NCBI GenBank assembly: GCA_046328335.1
Contig: JAXLWU010000006.1
Location: forward strand, 1 to 64,000
Length of the DNA: 64,000 nt
Direction of reading: 5' to 3'
Source: JACCXM01 sp046328335
Lineage (GTDB): Bacteria; Chloroflexota; Chloroflexia; Thermomicrobiales; UBA6265
Shown here one piece after another: positions 26,084 to 33,790 of the stretch (the stretch's first letter is position 1; each line of letters opens with the position of its first letter). Both the position numbers and the translations under genes were made by a program. The notes under the pieces were generated by a model. The model saw nothing but the letters and a program-made list of their open reading frames with translations. It had not been told where the DNA came from and searched no databases.

Positions 26084-27298
26084 CTACGATTCTTCGAACT
26101 TTGCGGCATTGATAGTGCCATTCGCCATCCGGAGTAGCGGAAGTCTGTCCAAGCCGCTCTCATGCAAGTCAGATTCGTCAGTCGATGTCACGCAAACCTG
26201 GGTCGCGCGGGCGCCGAGCGCCGCGGTCATCAGCGAGCGATGACTCGCGTCCAATTCTGACAGGACGTCATCCAGTAGCAGTACCGGCGGTTCTCCTGCC
26301 GCGCTCGCGAGAAAATCGAGTTCCGCCAGCTTCATGGCAATCACGGCTAGCCGCTGTTGTCCCCGCGAACCGAACCGGCCGAGATCGACCCCATCGACCT
26401 CCACGATGAAATCGTCGCGATGTGGCCCCACCGCGGTAACGCCTCTCCGGAGTTCCTCGGCGCGCACTGATGCAAGGATCCCGCCGAACGCCGAGGCTGC
26501 GCGCTGTCGCTCTTGCACGTCTGGTTCCCAGCGACCGCTACCGGCGGGTAGCGGTGCAATGACATCGCGATGAGAGCGGTAGTGGATCGCGAGGAGTCCA
26601 CCGCCATGAAGCACGGAAAAATGAGCGGCAGCGGCCGTTCCTAGAAACTGAACGGCGCCGAGGCGGAATGCAAGGACATCCGCGGCCACCGCGGTCAACT
26701 CGCTATCCCAGAATGGGAGTTCCTGCGCCGCGCGACTGTTGCTGCCTGCTCTCTCAGCAGCAAGCGATCTCAGGAGACTGTTTCGCTGCTCGAGCACCCG
26801 CGCATAGTGTGCCAGCCCGCGCAAATAATCTCGACTCGCCTGGCCGATCGCTATGTCGAGGAATCGTCTTCTCCCCGACGGCGCGCCGGAGAGGAGTTCG
26901 ACATCTTCCGGTGTGAAAAGAACCGTCTTGAGTTGACCGACCGCATCGACCGCTCGCGTCTGCCGCCCGTCGTAGCGGACCGACTTGCGGATCCGGTTCA
27001 GTCGTTCGTCGAACGAAAGACCGAATTCGACCGAACGCTGCCCGTCAGTGCGCTCGAAAACTGCGTGAGCTCGCGCATATGGCGGGACTGCGAACTCGAC
27101 ACCACTATTCCAATTAACCACTTCCCGTTCGAGGGAAGTTCGTGGCGACCGGAAAGTCGCAAGCATGGCAATGGCTTCGAGTAAGGTCGATTTGCCACTC
27201 GCATTAGGACCAATGGCGCGGAAACCCGCCGGATCGATCTCCAGGCGCAGTGAACGGAATGACCGGAACTCGTCAAGTTCCAGTTCACGCAACCACAT
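26084..27298 (-). CDS. recF: DNA replication and repair protein RecF
   Basis: RecF is an SMC-like ATPase that loads RecA at gaps with RecO and RecR. The 404-residue protein shows Walker A GPNASGKST at 30-38, the ABC-type signature region FGSRGQQRLAVIAMKLAEL and Walker B PVLLLDDVLSELD, with a D-loop after it. Length is slightly above the 360-380 norm. It lies 23 bases after dnaN, as in many bacteria. recR is elsewhere in this window (45432). Confidence 0.97.
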   Translation of the reverse strand: MWLRELELDEFRSFRSLRLEIDPAGFRAIGPNASGKSTLLEAIAMLATFRSPRTSLEREVVNWNSGVEFAVPPYARAHAVFERTDGQRSVEFGLSFDERLNRIRKSVRYDGRQTRAVDAVGQLKTVLFTPEDVELLSGAPSGRRRFLDIAIGQASRDYLRGLAHYARVLEQRNSLLRSLAAERAGSNSRAAQELPFWDSELTAVAADVLAFRLGAVQFLGTAAAAHFSVLHGGGLLAIHYRSHRDVIAPLPAGSGRWEPDVQERQRAASAFGGILASVRAEELRRGVTAVGPHRDDFIVEVDGVDLGRFGSRGQQRLAVIAMKLAELDFLASAAGEPPVLLLDDVLSELDASHRSLMTAALGARATQVCVTSTDESDLHESGLDRLPLLRMANGTINAAKFEES

Positions 27299-27321
27299 TC
27301 AGATGCCACCGGTGGGAGCGA

Positions 27322-28464
27322 TCAGTGGGCCCCGATAACCATTGGCATGATCACGTAGGAAAATGCATCCGTGTCAAGCGCGCGTACGACGCCGGCCTGA
27401 TTGGAGCCGTTCATGCCAAGCATCACCCGGCTCGAGCGCAGAACTCCGAGCACGTCCAGCAGATACCGCGAATTGAAGGCGATCTGGCCCTCTGGACCAT
27501 GCACCGCGGCCTGAATCTCGCTCTGGCTGCTGCCGCGCTCCGCGGCGGTGGCGGAGACTTCAACACTCCCCGGCATCAGTTCATCGTTGCCAGCGCTCGC
27601 CTTGAGGCGAACGACATCGTTGTTGTCACGGGCGAAGAATCCAGCTCGCCTGACCGCGGTGAGAAACTCGTCTCGGCCCAACTCGAGGCGGGTGGCAAAC
27701 TCCCGTGGCACGATTTGGCGAAAATCAGGGAACGTGCCGTCGATCAGACGCGAGTGGAACTCGACATCTTCGGTCTTGACGACAAGCTGTCCCTTGTTCG
27801 GCGTAACGGTCAATTCGACAGGATCGCTGCGGTCCCCGATGATCCGCGCCAGTTCGCGCAGTGCCCGTGCCGGCACGATGACATCAAGCCGTTCCGGCAC
27901 CGGGGCCAGCAACTCACCCTCCCGCACGGCCAGCCGGAATCCATCAGCGGCGGCAAAGACGGCGCGTGAATCTTCGAACCGCATCAGGACGCCAGCGAGC
28001 ACCGGTCGGCTGTCATCGGTCGCGGCCGCAAACTCGACTTGCCCGATCATTTCCCGCAGTGCCTGCGGGTCGACCTGTGCAACGTATCCCTGGTCTTCGC
28101 TGCGCGGCGAAACCGGAAACTCGTCGGCGTCAATGCCGTTGATTTCCGCGTCGGCGCCTGTCCCATGAACCTTCAGCGCAAATCGTCCCGGGTCCGCGGT
28201 CAGCCGTACAGTGCCCGCCGGAAGGGTGTTGACGAACTCTGAGAGGAGCCGGGCGTCGACCGTTACCCGGCCCGGTTCTTCCACATGCGCGGTCACCCAG
28301 CAGGTGATCCCGATTTCCTGGTTGGTCGCGGCGAGTTTGAGGCTGTCGTCCGCGGTCTCGATGAGGACATTGCCCAATACGGGAAACGTTGTCTTGGTGG
28401 CCACCGCTCGGCTGACGAGGGAAAGCCCTCGCTGTAATTGATCCTGGGGAGCAGAAACGTCCAC
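27322..28464 (-). CDS. dnaN: DNA polymerase III sliding clamp (beta subunit)
   Basis: The 380-residue clamp subunit has three repeats of the clamp fold: residues 1-120 start with LQRGLSLVSRAVATKTTFPVLGNVLIE, and the C-terminus reads GVVRALDTDAFSYVIMPM. It holds polymerases, ligase and repair proteins on DNA. The start is GTG with GAGGG eight bases before it. dnaA is not upstream: the neighbour is the divergent Rad52-like gene. An extended -10 promoter lies 46 bases upstream. Confidence 0.98.
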   Translation of the reverse strand: MDVSAPQDQLQRGLSLVSRAVATKTTFPVLGNVLIETADDSLKLAATNQEIGITCWVTAHVEEPGRVTVDARLLSEFVNTLPAGTVRLTADPGRFALKVHGTGADAEINGIDADEFPVSPRSEDQGYVAQVDPQALREMIGQVEFAAATDDSRPVLAGVLMRFEDSRAVFAAADGFRLAVREGELLAPVPERLDVIVPARALRELARIIGDRSDPVELTVTPNKGQLVVKTEDVEFHSRLIDGTFPDFRQIVPREFATRLELGRDEFLTAVRRAGFFARDNNDVVRLKASAGNDELMPGSVEVSATAAERGSSQSEIQAAVHGPEGQIAFNSRYLLDVLGVLRSSRVMLGMNGSNQAGVVRALDTDAFSYVIMPMVIGAH

Positions 28465-28510
28465 TTCGACAAACCCTCGTCAGAGTGATGTCCGTACACG
28501 GGGTGCGGCG

Positions 28511-28519
28511 AGTATATCA
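28511..28519 (-). promoter_or_regulatory. Extended -10 promoter for dnaN-recF
   Basis: On the minus strand TGA-TATACT (TATACT at 28516 to 28511) lies about 46 bases before the dnaN GTG. No clear -35 hexamer is present. Confidence 0.6.
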
Positions 28520-28585
28520 CGGTGCGCGGGCCGCCCTTGTCTGAAGGAACTGTGGATCATCGATGCGCAAGAACGCGCTGACCTC

Positions 28586-28637
28586 TTGACAGGTGTCAAT
28601 GCGGGCCCTAAAATTCACGAATAGAACAAAGGTTCTA
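28586..28637 (+). promoter_or_regulatory. Promoter with LexA (SOS) box for the Rad52-like gene
   Basis: TTGACA (28586-28591), a 17-base spacer and TAAAAT (28609-28614) give a near-perfect promoter. Just past the expected start point is TAGAAC-AAAG-GTTCTA (28622-28637), which contains GAAC-N4-GTTC, the SOS-box pattern of Gram-positive-type LexA. The ATTC that follows is shared with the other two boxes in this window. Confidence 0.85.
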
Positions 28638-28653
28638 ATTCCGGAGGAAAGCA

Positions 28654-29283
28654 ATGGCTGCGACTACCGCATTTGAGCCGGCCCGATTTCTGACTCGCGT
28701 CAACGGCTCTGACTATCTCGAAGTGAAATGGCGCCTGGTCTGGCTGCGCGACCAGCATCCCGAGGCGACGGTGGAAACTCAACTGGTTTCCCATGAACGG
28801 GACGTCGCGGTCTTCCGCGCGGAGGTAACCATCCCCGGAGGCGGTTCTTCGACTGGCTGGGGTATGGAGAGCGCTGGCGATTTCCGGGACTATCTGGAAA
28901 AGGCGGAAACCAAGGCCCTGGGCCGCGCCCTCGCCGCGCTCGGATTCGGTACCCAGTTCTGTCCGGATTTCGAGTTTGGCGCCGCGGCGGGGCGGGTCGT
29001 TGACTCGCCCGTCAAGACATCCCGCACAAGTCGACCAGGTCAACCGCTCGAGCGGTCGGAAGCACCCGCGGTGGCGGCGATCGGTCCCGATCAACCCGCC
29101 ACTCCCCGCCAGTTGCGGTACCTGCAGGCAGTCGCCCGCGAAGCCGGTCTCGATGCCGCTGCCCTCGATGCACGGGCGCAGGAAGAATTCAATGTCCCGG
29201 CCATGGCCTTGAGCCGGCGCGACGCATCCGCCCTCATCGATCTTCTGCAGCCCGGTACCGCCAACGCCAGGATCGCGTCATAG
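28654..29283 (+). CDS. Rad52-like single-strand annealing protein (putative)
   Basis: The 209-residue protein starts at ATG 28654 with GGAGG upstream. Residues about 10-105 carry the pattern of Rad52-type annealing proteins (DdrA/Erf/Rad52 relatives): VKWRLVWLRDQHPEATVET, FRAEVTIPGGGSSTGWG, and DYLEKAETKALGRALAALGFGTQF. A Pro/Ser-rich linker follows. The C-terminal helical domain (about 145-205, TPRQLRYLQAVAREAGLDA ... SRRDASALIDLL) resembles small domains found at the ends of phage recombination proteins. An SOS box lies in its promoter, which supports a repair role. The family call is from pattern memory and needs a profile search. Confidence 0.65.
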   Translation: MAATTAFEPARFLTRVNGSDYLEVKWRLVWLRDQHPEATVETQLVSHERDVAVFRAEVTIPGGGSSTGWGMESAGDFRDYLEKAETKALGRALAALGFGTQFCPDFEFGAAAGRVVDSPVKTSRTSRPGQPLERSEAPAVAAIGPDQPATPRQLRYLQAVAREAGLDAAALDARAQEEFNVPAMALSRRDASALIDLLQPGTANARIAS

Positions 29284-29443
29284 GACTCCGAATCTGGAAA
29301 CCGGATGAAGCCTTCAGCACTGACCGCTGGTCGTCACATGCCGAGCCCTTCTCCCATCGGAATGGGTTGGAGTGACGGGCGATGCCGGCGACGCGACATT
29401 GATCACCCGGATTCGGTATGAGTCCTCGTTGAGGAGTGAGGTC

Positions 29444-29662
29444 ATGGAACGAGCAGAACTGAACGCGGTGGATCAGAGCGGTAACGAACTTGTGGACTTT
29501 GCCAGCCGCCGAACAACACTCGAGCACCGGCTCGAGGAAGGCTACCGCCGCATCGATGAAGCGGCGCTGGCCGGGGCGGACGTGTCCGAGTGGGAACAGT
29601 TCTGGATTCGGCTCTTGCGCGAATACGAAGGGGTTTGCCGCGACCTCGACCGTGCGGCGTAG
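29444..29662 (+). CDS. Small hypothetical protein
   Basis: I place the start at ATG 29444 because GAGGAGTGAGG stands directly before it; GTG 29372 would add 24 residues. The 72-residue product is acidic and helical (TTLEHRLEEGYRRIDEAALAGADVSEWEQFWIRLLREYEGVCRDLDRA) with no known motif. It lies 160 bases after the Rad52-like gene and ends at a strong terminator, so the two may share a transcript. Confidence 0.6.
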   Translation: MERAELNAVDQSGNELVDFASRRTTLEHRLEEGYRRIDEAALAGADVSEWEQFWIRLLREYEGVCRDLDRAA

Positions 29663-29675
29663 GACGTTGCAACGC

Positions 29676-29717
29676 AGACGGCCGGGTGCGCGATTGCGCA
29701 CCCGGCCGTCTTCTGTT
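29676..29717 (+). terminator. Strong rho-independent terminator
   Basis: A perfect 16-bp stem (AGACGGCCGGGTGCGC with its complement, 29676-29691 and 29696-29711) has loop GATT and is followed by TTCTGTT. It ends the Rad52-like/small-protein transcript and separates it from the convergent cyclophilin gene. Confidence 0.9.
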
Positions 29718-29729
29718 GAACCGTGATTG

Positions 29730-30398
29730 TTACGATTCCGTGACCGTGACTTTTTCGAGCGTAATCGCCTCGGTGGGCGTGGACTTCTCGCCGGAACGAC
29801 CGGCGCTCGTTGGCGTTCGGGCAATGACATCGACCACGTCCATCCCGCTGATCACCTTGCCGAAGATGGTGTAATTCTTCGGAAGTTTGCCCTTCAAATC
29901 TTCGAGAACAATGAAGAACTGGCTTCCATTGGTGTTCGGCCCGGCGTTCGCCATGGCCAGGATGCCGCGTTCGTAGTCTTTCGCGACCGGCTCGTCATTG
30001 AAACGGTAGCCAGGTCCCCCGGCCCCTGTACCGGTCGGATCACCGCCCTGGATCACGAATCCGCTTACAATCCGGTGGAATGGTGTCCCGTCGTAGAACC
30101 CGTCTTCGGCCAGGCATACGAAGTTGTTGACCGTTTGCGGCGCATCACCGGGATAAAACTCAACCTCGATGGGACCCTTGTTGGTTTCGAGGGTCGCCGT
30201 GTACCGCTTCGACCCGTCGATTCGCATGTCCGGTGCTTTCGTGTACTGCTTCGCCACGGTATCTCCTTCCTTGATCTCCAGTTTTTCGTTGTCCGTCCAG
30301 CAGGTCCCGGTGGCCTGGACTGCGCCGCACCCGCTGGCCGCGAGCATCAGCAGACCCACCGAGATCAGCCGAACTGCACCAATCTGAACCTTGTTCAC
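29730..30398 (-). CDS. Cyclophilin-type peptidyl-prolyl isomerase, lipoprotein
   Basis: The 222-residue protein has a lipoprotein signal (LISVGLLMLAASGC, lipobox ASGC) and then a cyclophilin domain from about residue 62: VEFYPGDAPQTVNNFVCLAEDGFYDGTPFHRIVSGFVIQGGDPTGTGAGGPGYRFNDE, followed by LAMANAGPNTNGSQFFIVLED. The catalytic Arg is in HRI and the QGGDP and SQFFI loops are present. It should catalyse proline isomerisation outside the cytoplasmic membrane. It follows queA by 35 bases. Confidence 0.93.
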   Translation of the reverse strand: MNKVQIGAVRLISVGLLMLAASGCGAVQATGTCWTDNEKLEIKEGDTVAKQYTKAPDMRIDGSKRYTATLETNKGPIEVEFYPGDAPQTVNNFVCLAEDGFYDGTPFHRIVSGFVIQGGDPTGTGAGGPGYRFNDEPVAKDYERGILAMANAGPNTNGSQFFIVLEDLKGKLPKNYTIFGKVISGMDVVDVIARTPTSAGRSGEKSTPTEAITLEKVTVTES

Positions 30399-30433
30399 CG
30401 GTTCACCGCCACTCAGTTTGCGCTGCTCTCCGT

Positions 30434-31507
30434 CTAGCGGATGAGCATCGCGTCGCCAAACGAAAAGAAACGGTACTCGCAGCGCACCGCTTCCTGGTAG
30501 GCAGAAAGAATGGTCTCACGCCCGGCGAGGGCACTCACCAGCAGCAGCAGCGTCGACTTGGGAAGGTGGAAATTGGTCAGGAGGGCATCGACGAGTTTCC
30601 ACGGATGACCAGGTAGGATGAAAGTGTCGGTGAACCCTGAGAAACCGCGCGGCTGGGAAGCGTCCCAGGTGCGACCTAGCGTTTCCAGGGTCCGCGCGAC
30701 CGTAGTCCCCACCGCGACGACCCGCCGCCCGCGTTCTCGACACTGATGAATCGCCATCGCTGTCATATCCGGGACTGCGCACCACTCCTGGTGGATGTGA
30801 TGGTCCTCGACCCGGTCGACGGTGACGGGACGAAATGTATCGAGTCCGACGTGAAGGGTCACTTCGGCCCATTCGATGCCCGCTCGCCGCAAATTCGAAA
30901 CAAGGTCTGGGGTGAAATGAAGCCCGGCCGTTGGCGCCGCGGCCGAACCTGGAACGGAAGAATAGACGGTCTGGTATCGCTCGGCATCGTGCAGCCGCTC
31001 CGTGATGTACGGCGGCAGCGGCGTCACGCCGTAATTATCGAGATGCTCGTCCAAATGCTCATCAAAACGAACCAGGACCTGTCCCGCCCCTTCATTCGCG
31101 ATGACTTCCGCCGCGAGGACTGGAAAGCCCGGTACACGCGGACTGAACTGAAGCCGCGTCCCTGGCCGCAGCCGCGCCGCGGGCTTTCCGAGCGCAGCCC
31201 AGGCGTCTCCTCTGTCCCGAAGCAGCAGGATTTCGACGTCACCGCCTCCCGGCAACCGCACGCCCTTGAGTCGAGCCGGGATTACCCGGCTGTTGTTGGC
31301 GACGAGGAGATCACCTGGTTCGAGCCACTCCGCCAGGCGATTGAACGTCGAGTGGGTAATCTGCCCAGTTTCGCGCTCAAGGACCATGAGTCGGGATTGA
31401 TCCCGATCCACGAGCGGGCGCTGGGCGATCAGTTCAGGGGGAAGCTCGTAGTCGAAATCGCCGATCAGAAGCGGGTCATCGCGATCGCCAGGCTTGCCCT
31501 CGATCAA
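30434..31507 (-). CDS. queA: S-adenosylmethionine:tRNA ribosyltransferase-isomerase
   Basis: QueA adds the epoxycyclopentane ring in queuosine synthesis at position 34 of tRNAs with GUN anticodons. The 357-residue protein has FDYELPPELIAQRPL, the central RLKGVR and LLLRDRG, APTAGLHFTPDL and the C-terminal TNFHLPKSTLLLLVSALAG. It starts at TTG 31507, overlapping the ruvB stop by four bases (TTGA). The order ruvB-queA is common in bacteria. Confidence 0.96.
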   Translation of the reverse strand: MIEGKPGDRDDPLLIGDFDYELPPELIAQRPLVDRDQSRLMVLERETGQITHSTFNRLAEWLEPGDLLVANNSRVIPARLKGVRLPGGGDVEILLLRDRGDAWAALGKPAARLRPGTRLQFSPRVPGFPVLAAEVIANEGAGQVLVRFDEHLDEHLDNYGVTPLPPYITERLHDAERYQTVYSSVPGSAAAPTAGLHFTPDLVSNLRRAGIEWAEVTLHVGLDTFRPVTVDRVEDHHIHQEWCAVPDMTAMAIHQCRERGRRVVAVGTTVARTLETLGRTWDASQPRGFSGFTDTFILPGHPWKLVDALLTNFHLPKSTLLLLVSALAGRETILSAYQEAVRCEYRFFSFGDAMLIR

Positions 31508-32595
31508 CCCTTGGCCCCACCAAAGAGATACTGCTGCCGGGCACTGTCACGCGGCGCTTCCAACCCGAGATGCCGGTAAGCGCCATCCGTGGCAAGCCGT
31601 CCCCGGGGTGTCCGCTGCAGGAAACCGAGTTGGATCAGGTACGGTTCATAGACGTCCATGAGTGTGTCGGTTTCTTCGCTGATGGCCGCCGAGAGCGTTT
31701 CGACGCCGACAGGACCGCCCCCGAATTTCTCGATGATCGAGCGCAAGATGCGCCGGTCGACGTCATCCAACCCAAGATGATCGATATCGAGCATCCGCAG
31801 CGCGTCGGCGGCCAATTCGTCGGTAATGGCGCCTTCGCCTCGTACTTCGGCAAAATCGCGCGCCCGCTTGAGCAGTCGGTTCGCCACCCGCGGCGTTCCC
31901 CGCGCTCGCAATGCGAGGGATCGTGCCCCTTCCGGGGTGATCGGGACGCCGAGTACCCCCGCGGAGCGTACGACGATCTCTTCCATTGCCTCATTGCTGT
32001 AGAAGTCGAGCCGCATCACCGAACCGAATCGATCGCGCAGCGGCCCGGTGAGCAAGGCGAGGCGCGTGGTCGCGCCTACGAGTGTGAACCGCGGCAAGGT
32101 GATGCGCATCGTCCTCGCCGCCGGTCCCTTGCCGAGAACGATATCGACGGCGAAATCTTCCATTGCCGAGTAGAGAACTTCCTCGACGACCCGGTTGAGC
32201 CGATGAATCTCGTCGATGAAGAGAACATCCCCGGCTTTCAGGTTCGTCAGGATCGAAACGAGATCTCCCTGGCGCTCGATCGCTGGACCCGAACTGATGC
32301 GCAGGCTGACGCCCATTTCTACGGCGATGATCGCCGCCAGCGTCGTCTTGCCGAGTCCGGGCGGACCATACAGGAGCACATGATCGAGCGGCTCACCCCG
32401 GCGTATCGCCGCATCGATGAAGACCTGCAAGGTCTCCTTGACGCGCTCCTGTCCGATGTATTCGGCCAGCTTGCGCGGACGCAGGCTTCGCTCGACCGGG
32501 GCATCTTCCGGCAGCGCTTTTCCTGTCAGTGGGCGCTTGCTGGAATCGGGCGGCATGGTGCTGCTTCGAGTTGCGGATGCGGCAGTGCTAGTCAT
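31504..32595 (-). CDS. ruvB: Holliday junction branch migration helicase RuvB
   Basis: RuvB is the AAA+ motor that moves Holliday junctions with RuvA. The 363-residue protein has Walker A GPPGLGKTT (77-85), Walker B LFIDEIHRLN, the sensor region TLVGATTRLALLTGPLRDRFG, and a winged-helix C-terminus (DRRILRSIIEKFGGGPVGVETLSAAI ... GFLQRTPRGRLAT). The N-terminal 30 residues are a variable tail. ruvA and ruvC are not in the window. Its promoter carries an SOS box and predicts a leaderless mRNA. Confidence 0.97.
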   Translation of the reverse strand: MTSTAASATRSSTMPPDSSKRPLTGKALPEDAPVERSLRPRKLAEYIGQERVKETLQVFIDAAIRRGEPLDHVLLYGPPGLGKTTLAAIIAVEMGVSLRISSGPAIERQGDLVSILTNLKAGDVLFIDEIHRLNRVVEEVLYSAMEDFAVDIVLGKGPAARTMRITLPRFTLVGATTRLALLTGPLRDRFGSVMRLDFYSNEAMEEIVVRSAGVLGVPITPEGARSLALRARGTPRVANRLLKRARDFAEVRGEGAITDELAADALRMLDIDHLGLDDVDRRILRSIIEKFGGGPVGVETLSAAISEETDTLMDVYEPYLIQLGFLQRTPRGRLATDGAYRHLGLEAPRDSARQQYLFGGAKG

Positions 32596-32601
32596 CGGGG
32601 A

Positions 32602-32632
32602 AGTATAGCAGAGACTTCAGAACTTGCGTTCT
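32602..32632 (-). promoter_or_regulatory. ruvB promoter with LexA (SOS) box
   Basis: AGAAC-TTGC-GTTCT (32619-32632) contains GAAC-N4-GTTC and is followed on the plus strand by AATTC, as at 28622. On the minus strand an extended -10 TGC-TATACT (TATACT at 32607 to 32602) ends six bases before the ATG. The start point therefore falls at or next to the A of AUG, with no room for a ribosome site. LexA bound here would cover the -35 region. Confidence 0.82.
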
Positions 32633-32686
32633 AATTCTGCGCCACCCCTGCTTTCCGCCGGCTCATCGATGCCGGCTTTCTCGAGA

Positions 32687-33601
32687 CTACGTTGCTGCTC
32701 CCTCGGGCTCCCTGGTCGCCGGCACCGGAACCACTCCGTTGCCGCGACTCGGTACTGCATCAGGCCGAATCCGGAAATTGAATTTGGTCCGAAACGCCTC
32801 ATAGAAATTCGTCGACTCCAACGTTATCAAGCGAAACGAGTGCTCACCCCGCTGAACCCGGACGATATCCCATTGCTGCAGATGATCGTGCTCGCGACCA
32901 TCGAGAATGAGCGAGCATTCATGATCGTTGGCGACGACCATCTCGATCGTCGCCTCCTCGGGTGCGACAAATGGCGTGCGGATAGGACTGTGACAGTTGA
33001 TCGGCACGATCGCGAAGCCGCGCACGCCAGCAGTCAAGATCGGTCCACCCGCGGCCATGCCGTAGGCGGTGCTCCCGTGAGGCGTAGCGATGATCATGCC
33101 ATCGCCGGGATAGGTATTCACGTAGTGACCGTCAATATAGATCTCTATGTCAACCATTCGCAGCCCGGCTCGGATCACCACATCGTTGATCGCCCAGCCC
33201 TGGCTAACCGCTTCCCCGCCACGAAGCCGCGTGCCTTGCAGCGTTGGCCCCTCCTGTAACGAAAAATCACCCTCGATGAGCGCGTCGATCGCGCGCGGCC
33301 AATCGCGCCGCTCGACGAGGGCGAGAAATCCCACATTGCCAAAGTTGATGCCCAGCAAGGGGACATCCGGATAGGCATTCGCGGTGCGCATCATCAGACC
33401 ATCGCCGCCGAGGACGACAATCGCGTCGACCTGCCCCGCTGCGCCGTCGCCGAATGCCAGGGCTTCTTCGGGAACAACCTCGATTCCACGTTCAACGAGC
33501 GCGCGCTCGACCGTCGGGGCCAGTTCCTGCGCTTCGTCCTTGCTGCGCGCGGCGATGAGGCCCACCCGGTCAACATGCAGTGGTGTGTTTGCGTTCGTCA
33601 T
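32687..33601 (-). CDS. nadK: NAD kinase
   Basis: NAD kinase phosphorylates NAD to NADP. The protein has the catalytic GGDG motif (DAIVVLGGDGLMMRTAN), GINFGNVGFLA, the NE/D region (WAINDVVIRAG) and GDGMIIATPHGSTAYGMAAGGPI. I chose ATG 33601 (304 residues, normal length); the frame is open to GTG 33667, and neither start has a clear ribosome site. About 40 C-terminal residues (RIRPDAVPSRGNG...) are an unconserved tail. The 189 bases upstream hold nothing I can name. Confidence 0.93.
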   Translation of the reverse strand: MTNANTPLHVDRVGLIAARSKDEAQELAPTVERALVERGIEVVPEEALAFGDGAAGQVDAIVVLGGDGLMMRTANAYPDVPLLGINFGNVGFLALVERRDWPRAIDALIEGDFSLQEGPTLQGTRLRGGEAVSQGWAINDVVIRAGLRMVDIEIYIDGHYVNTYPGDGMIIATPHGSTAYGMAAGGPILTAGVRGFAIVPINCHSPIRTPFVAPEEATIEMVVANDHECSLILDGREHDHLQQWDIVRVQRGEHSFRLITLESTNFYEAFRTKFNFRIRPDAVPSRGNGVVPVPATREPEGAAT

Positions 33602-33790
33602 GTCGCGTGAGTCCTGGCTCAGTCCCACGATCGATCCGGCCGTCTGATCATCGATTCGTTTCCCCACGCCAGCGGTGCTCTCTTCATCGGGTATCGCCTC
33701 GGTAAGCGACCGTCAACTCTTCATCGCCTCCAGGACGATCATGGGTACTATCGCACCAGACCGCACGCTCCCAAGCCAGATTGCAACAGA

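Noticed and set aside
28551..28559. TGTGGATCA as a DnaA box next to dnaN
   Set aside because: A single site with a mismatch and no AT-rich region or further boxes; not evidence of an origin.
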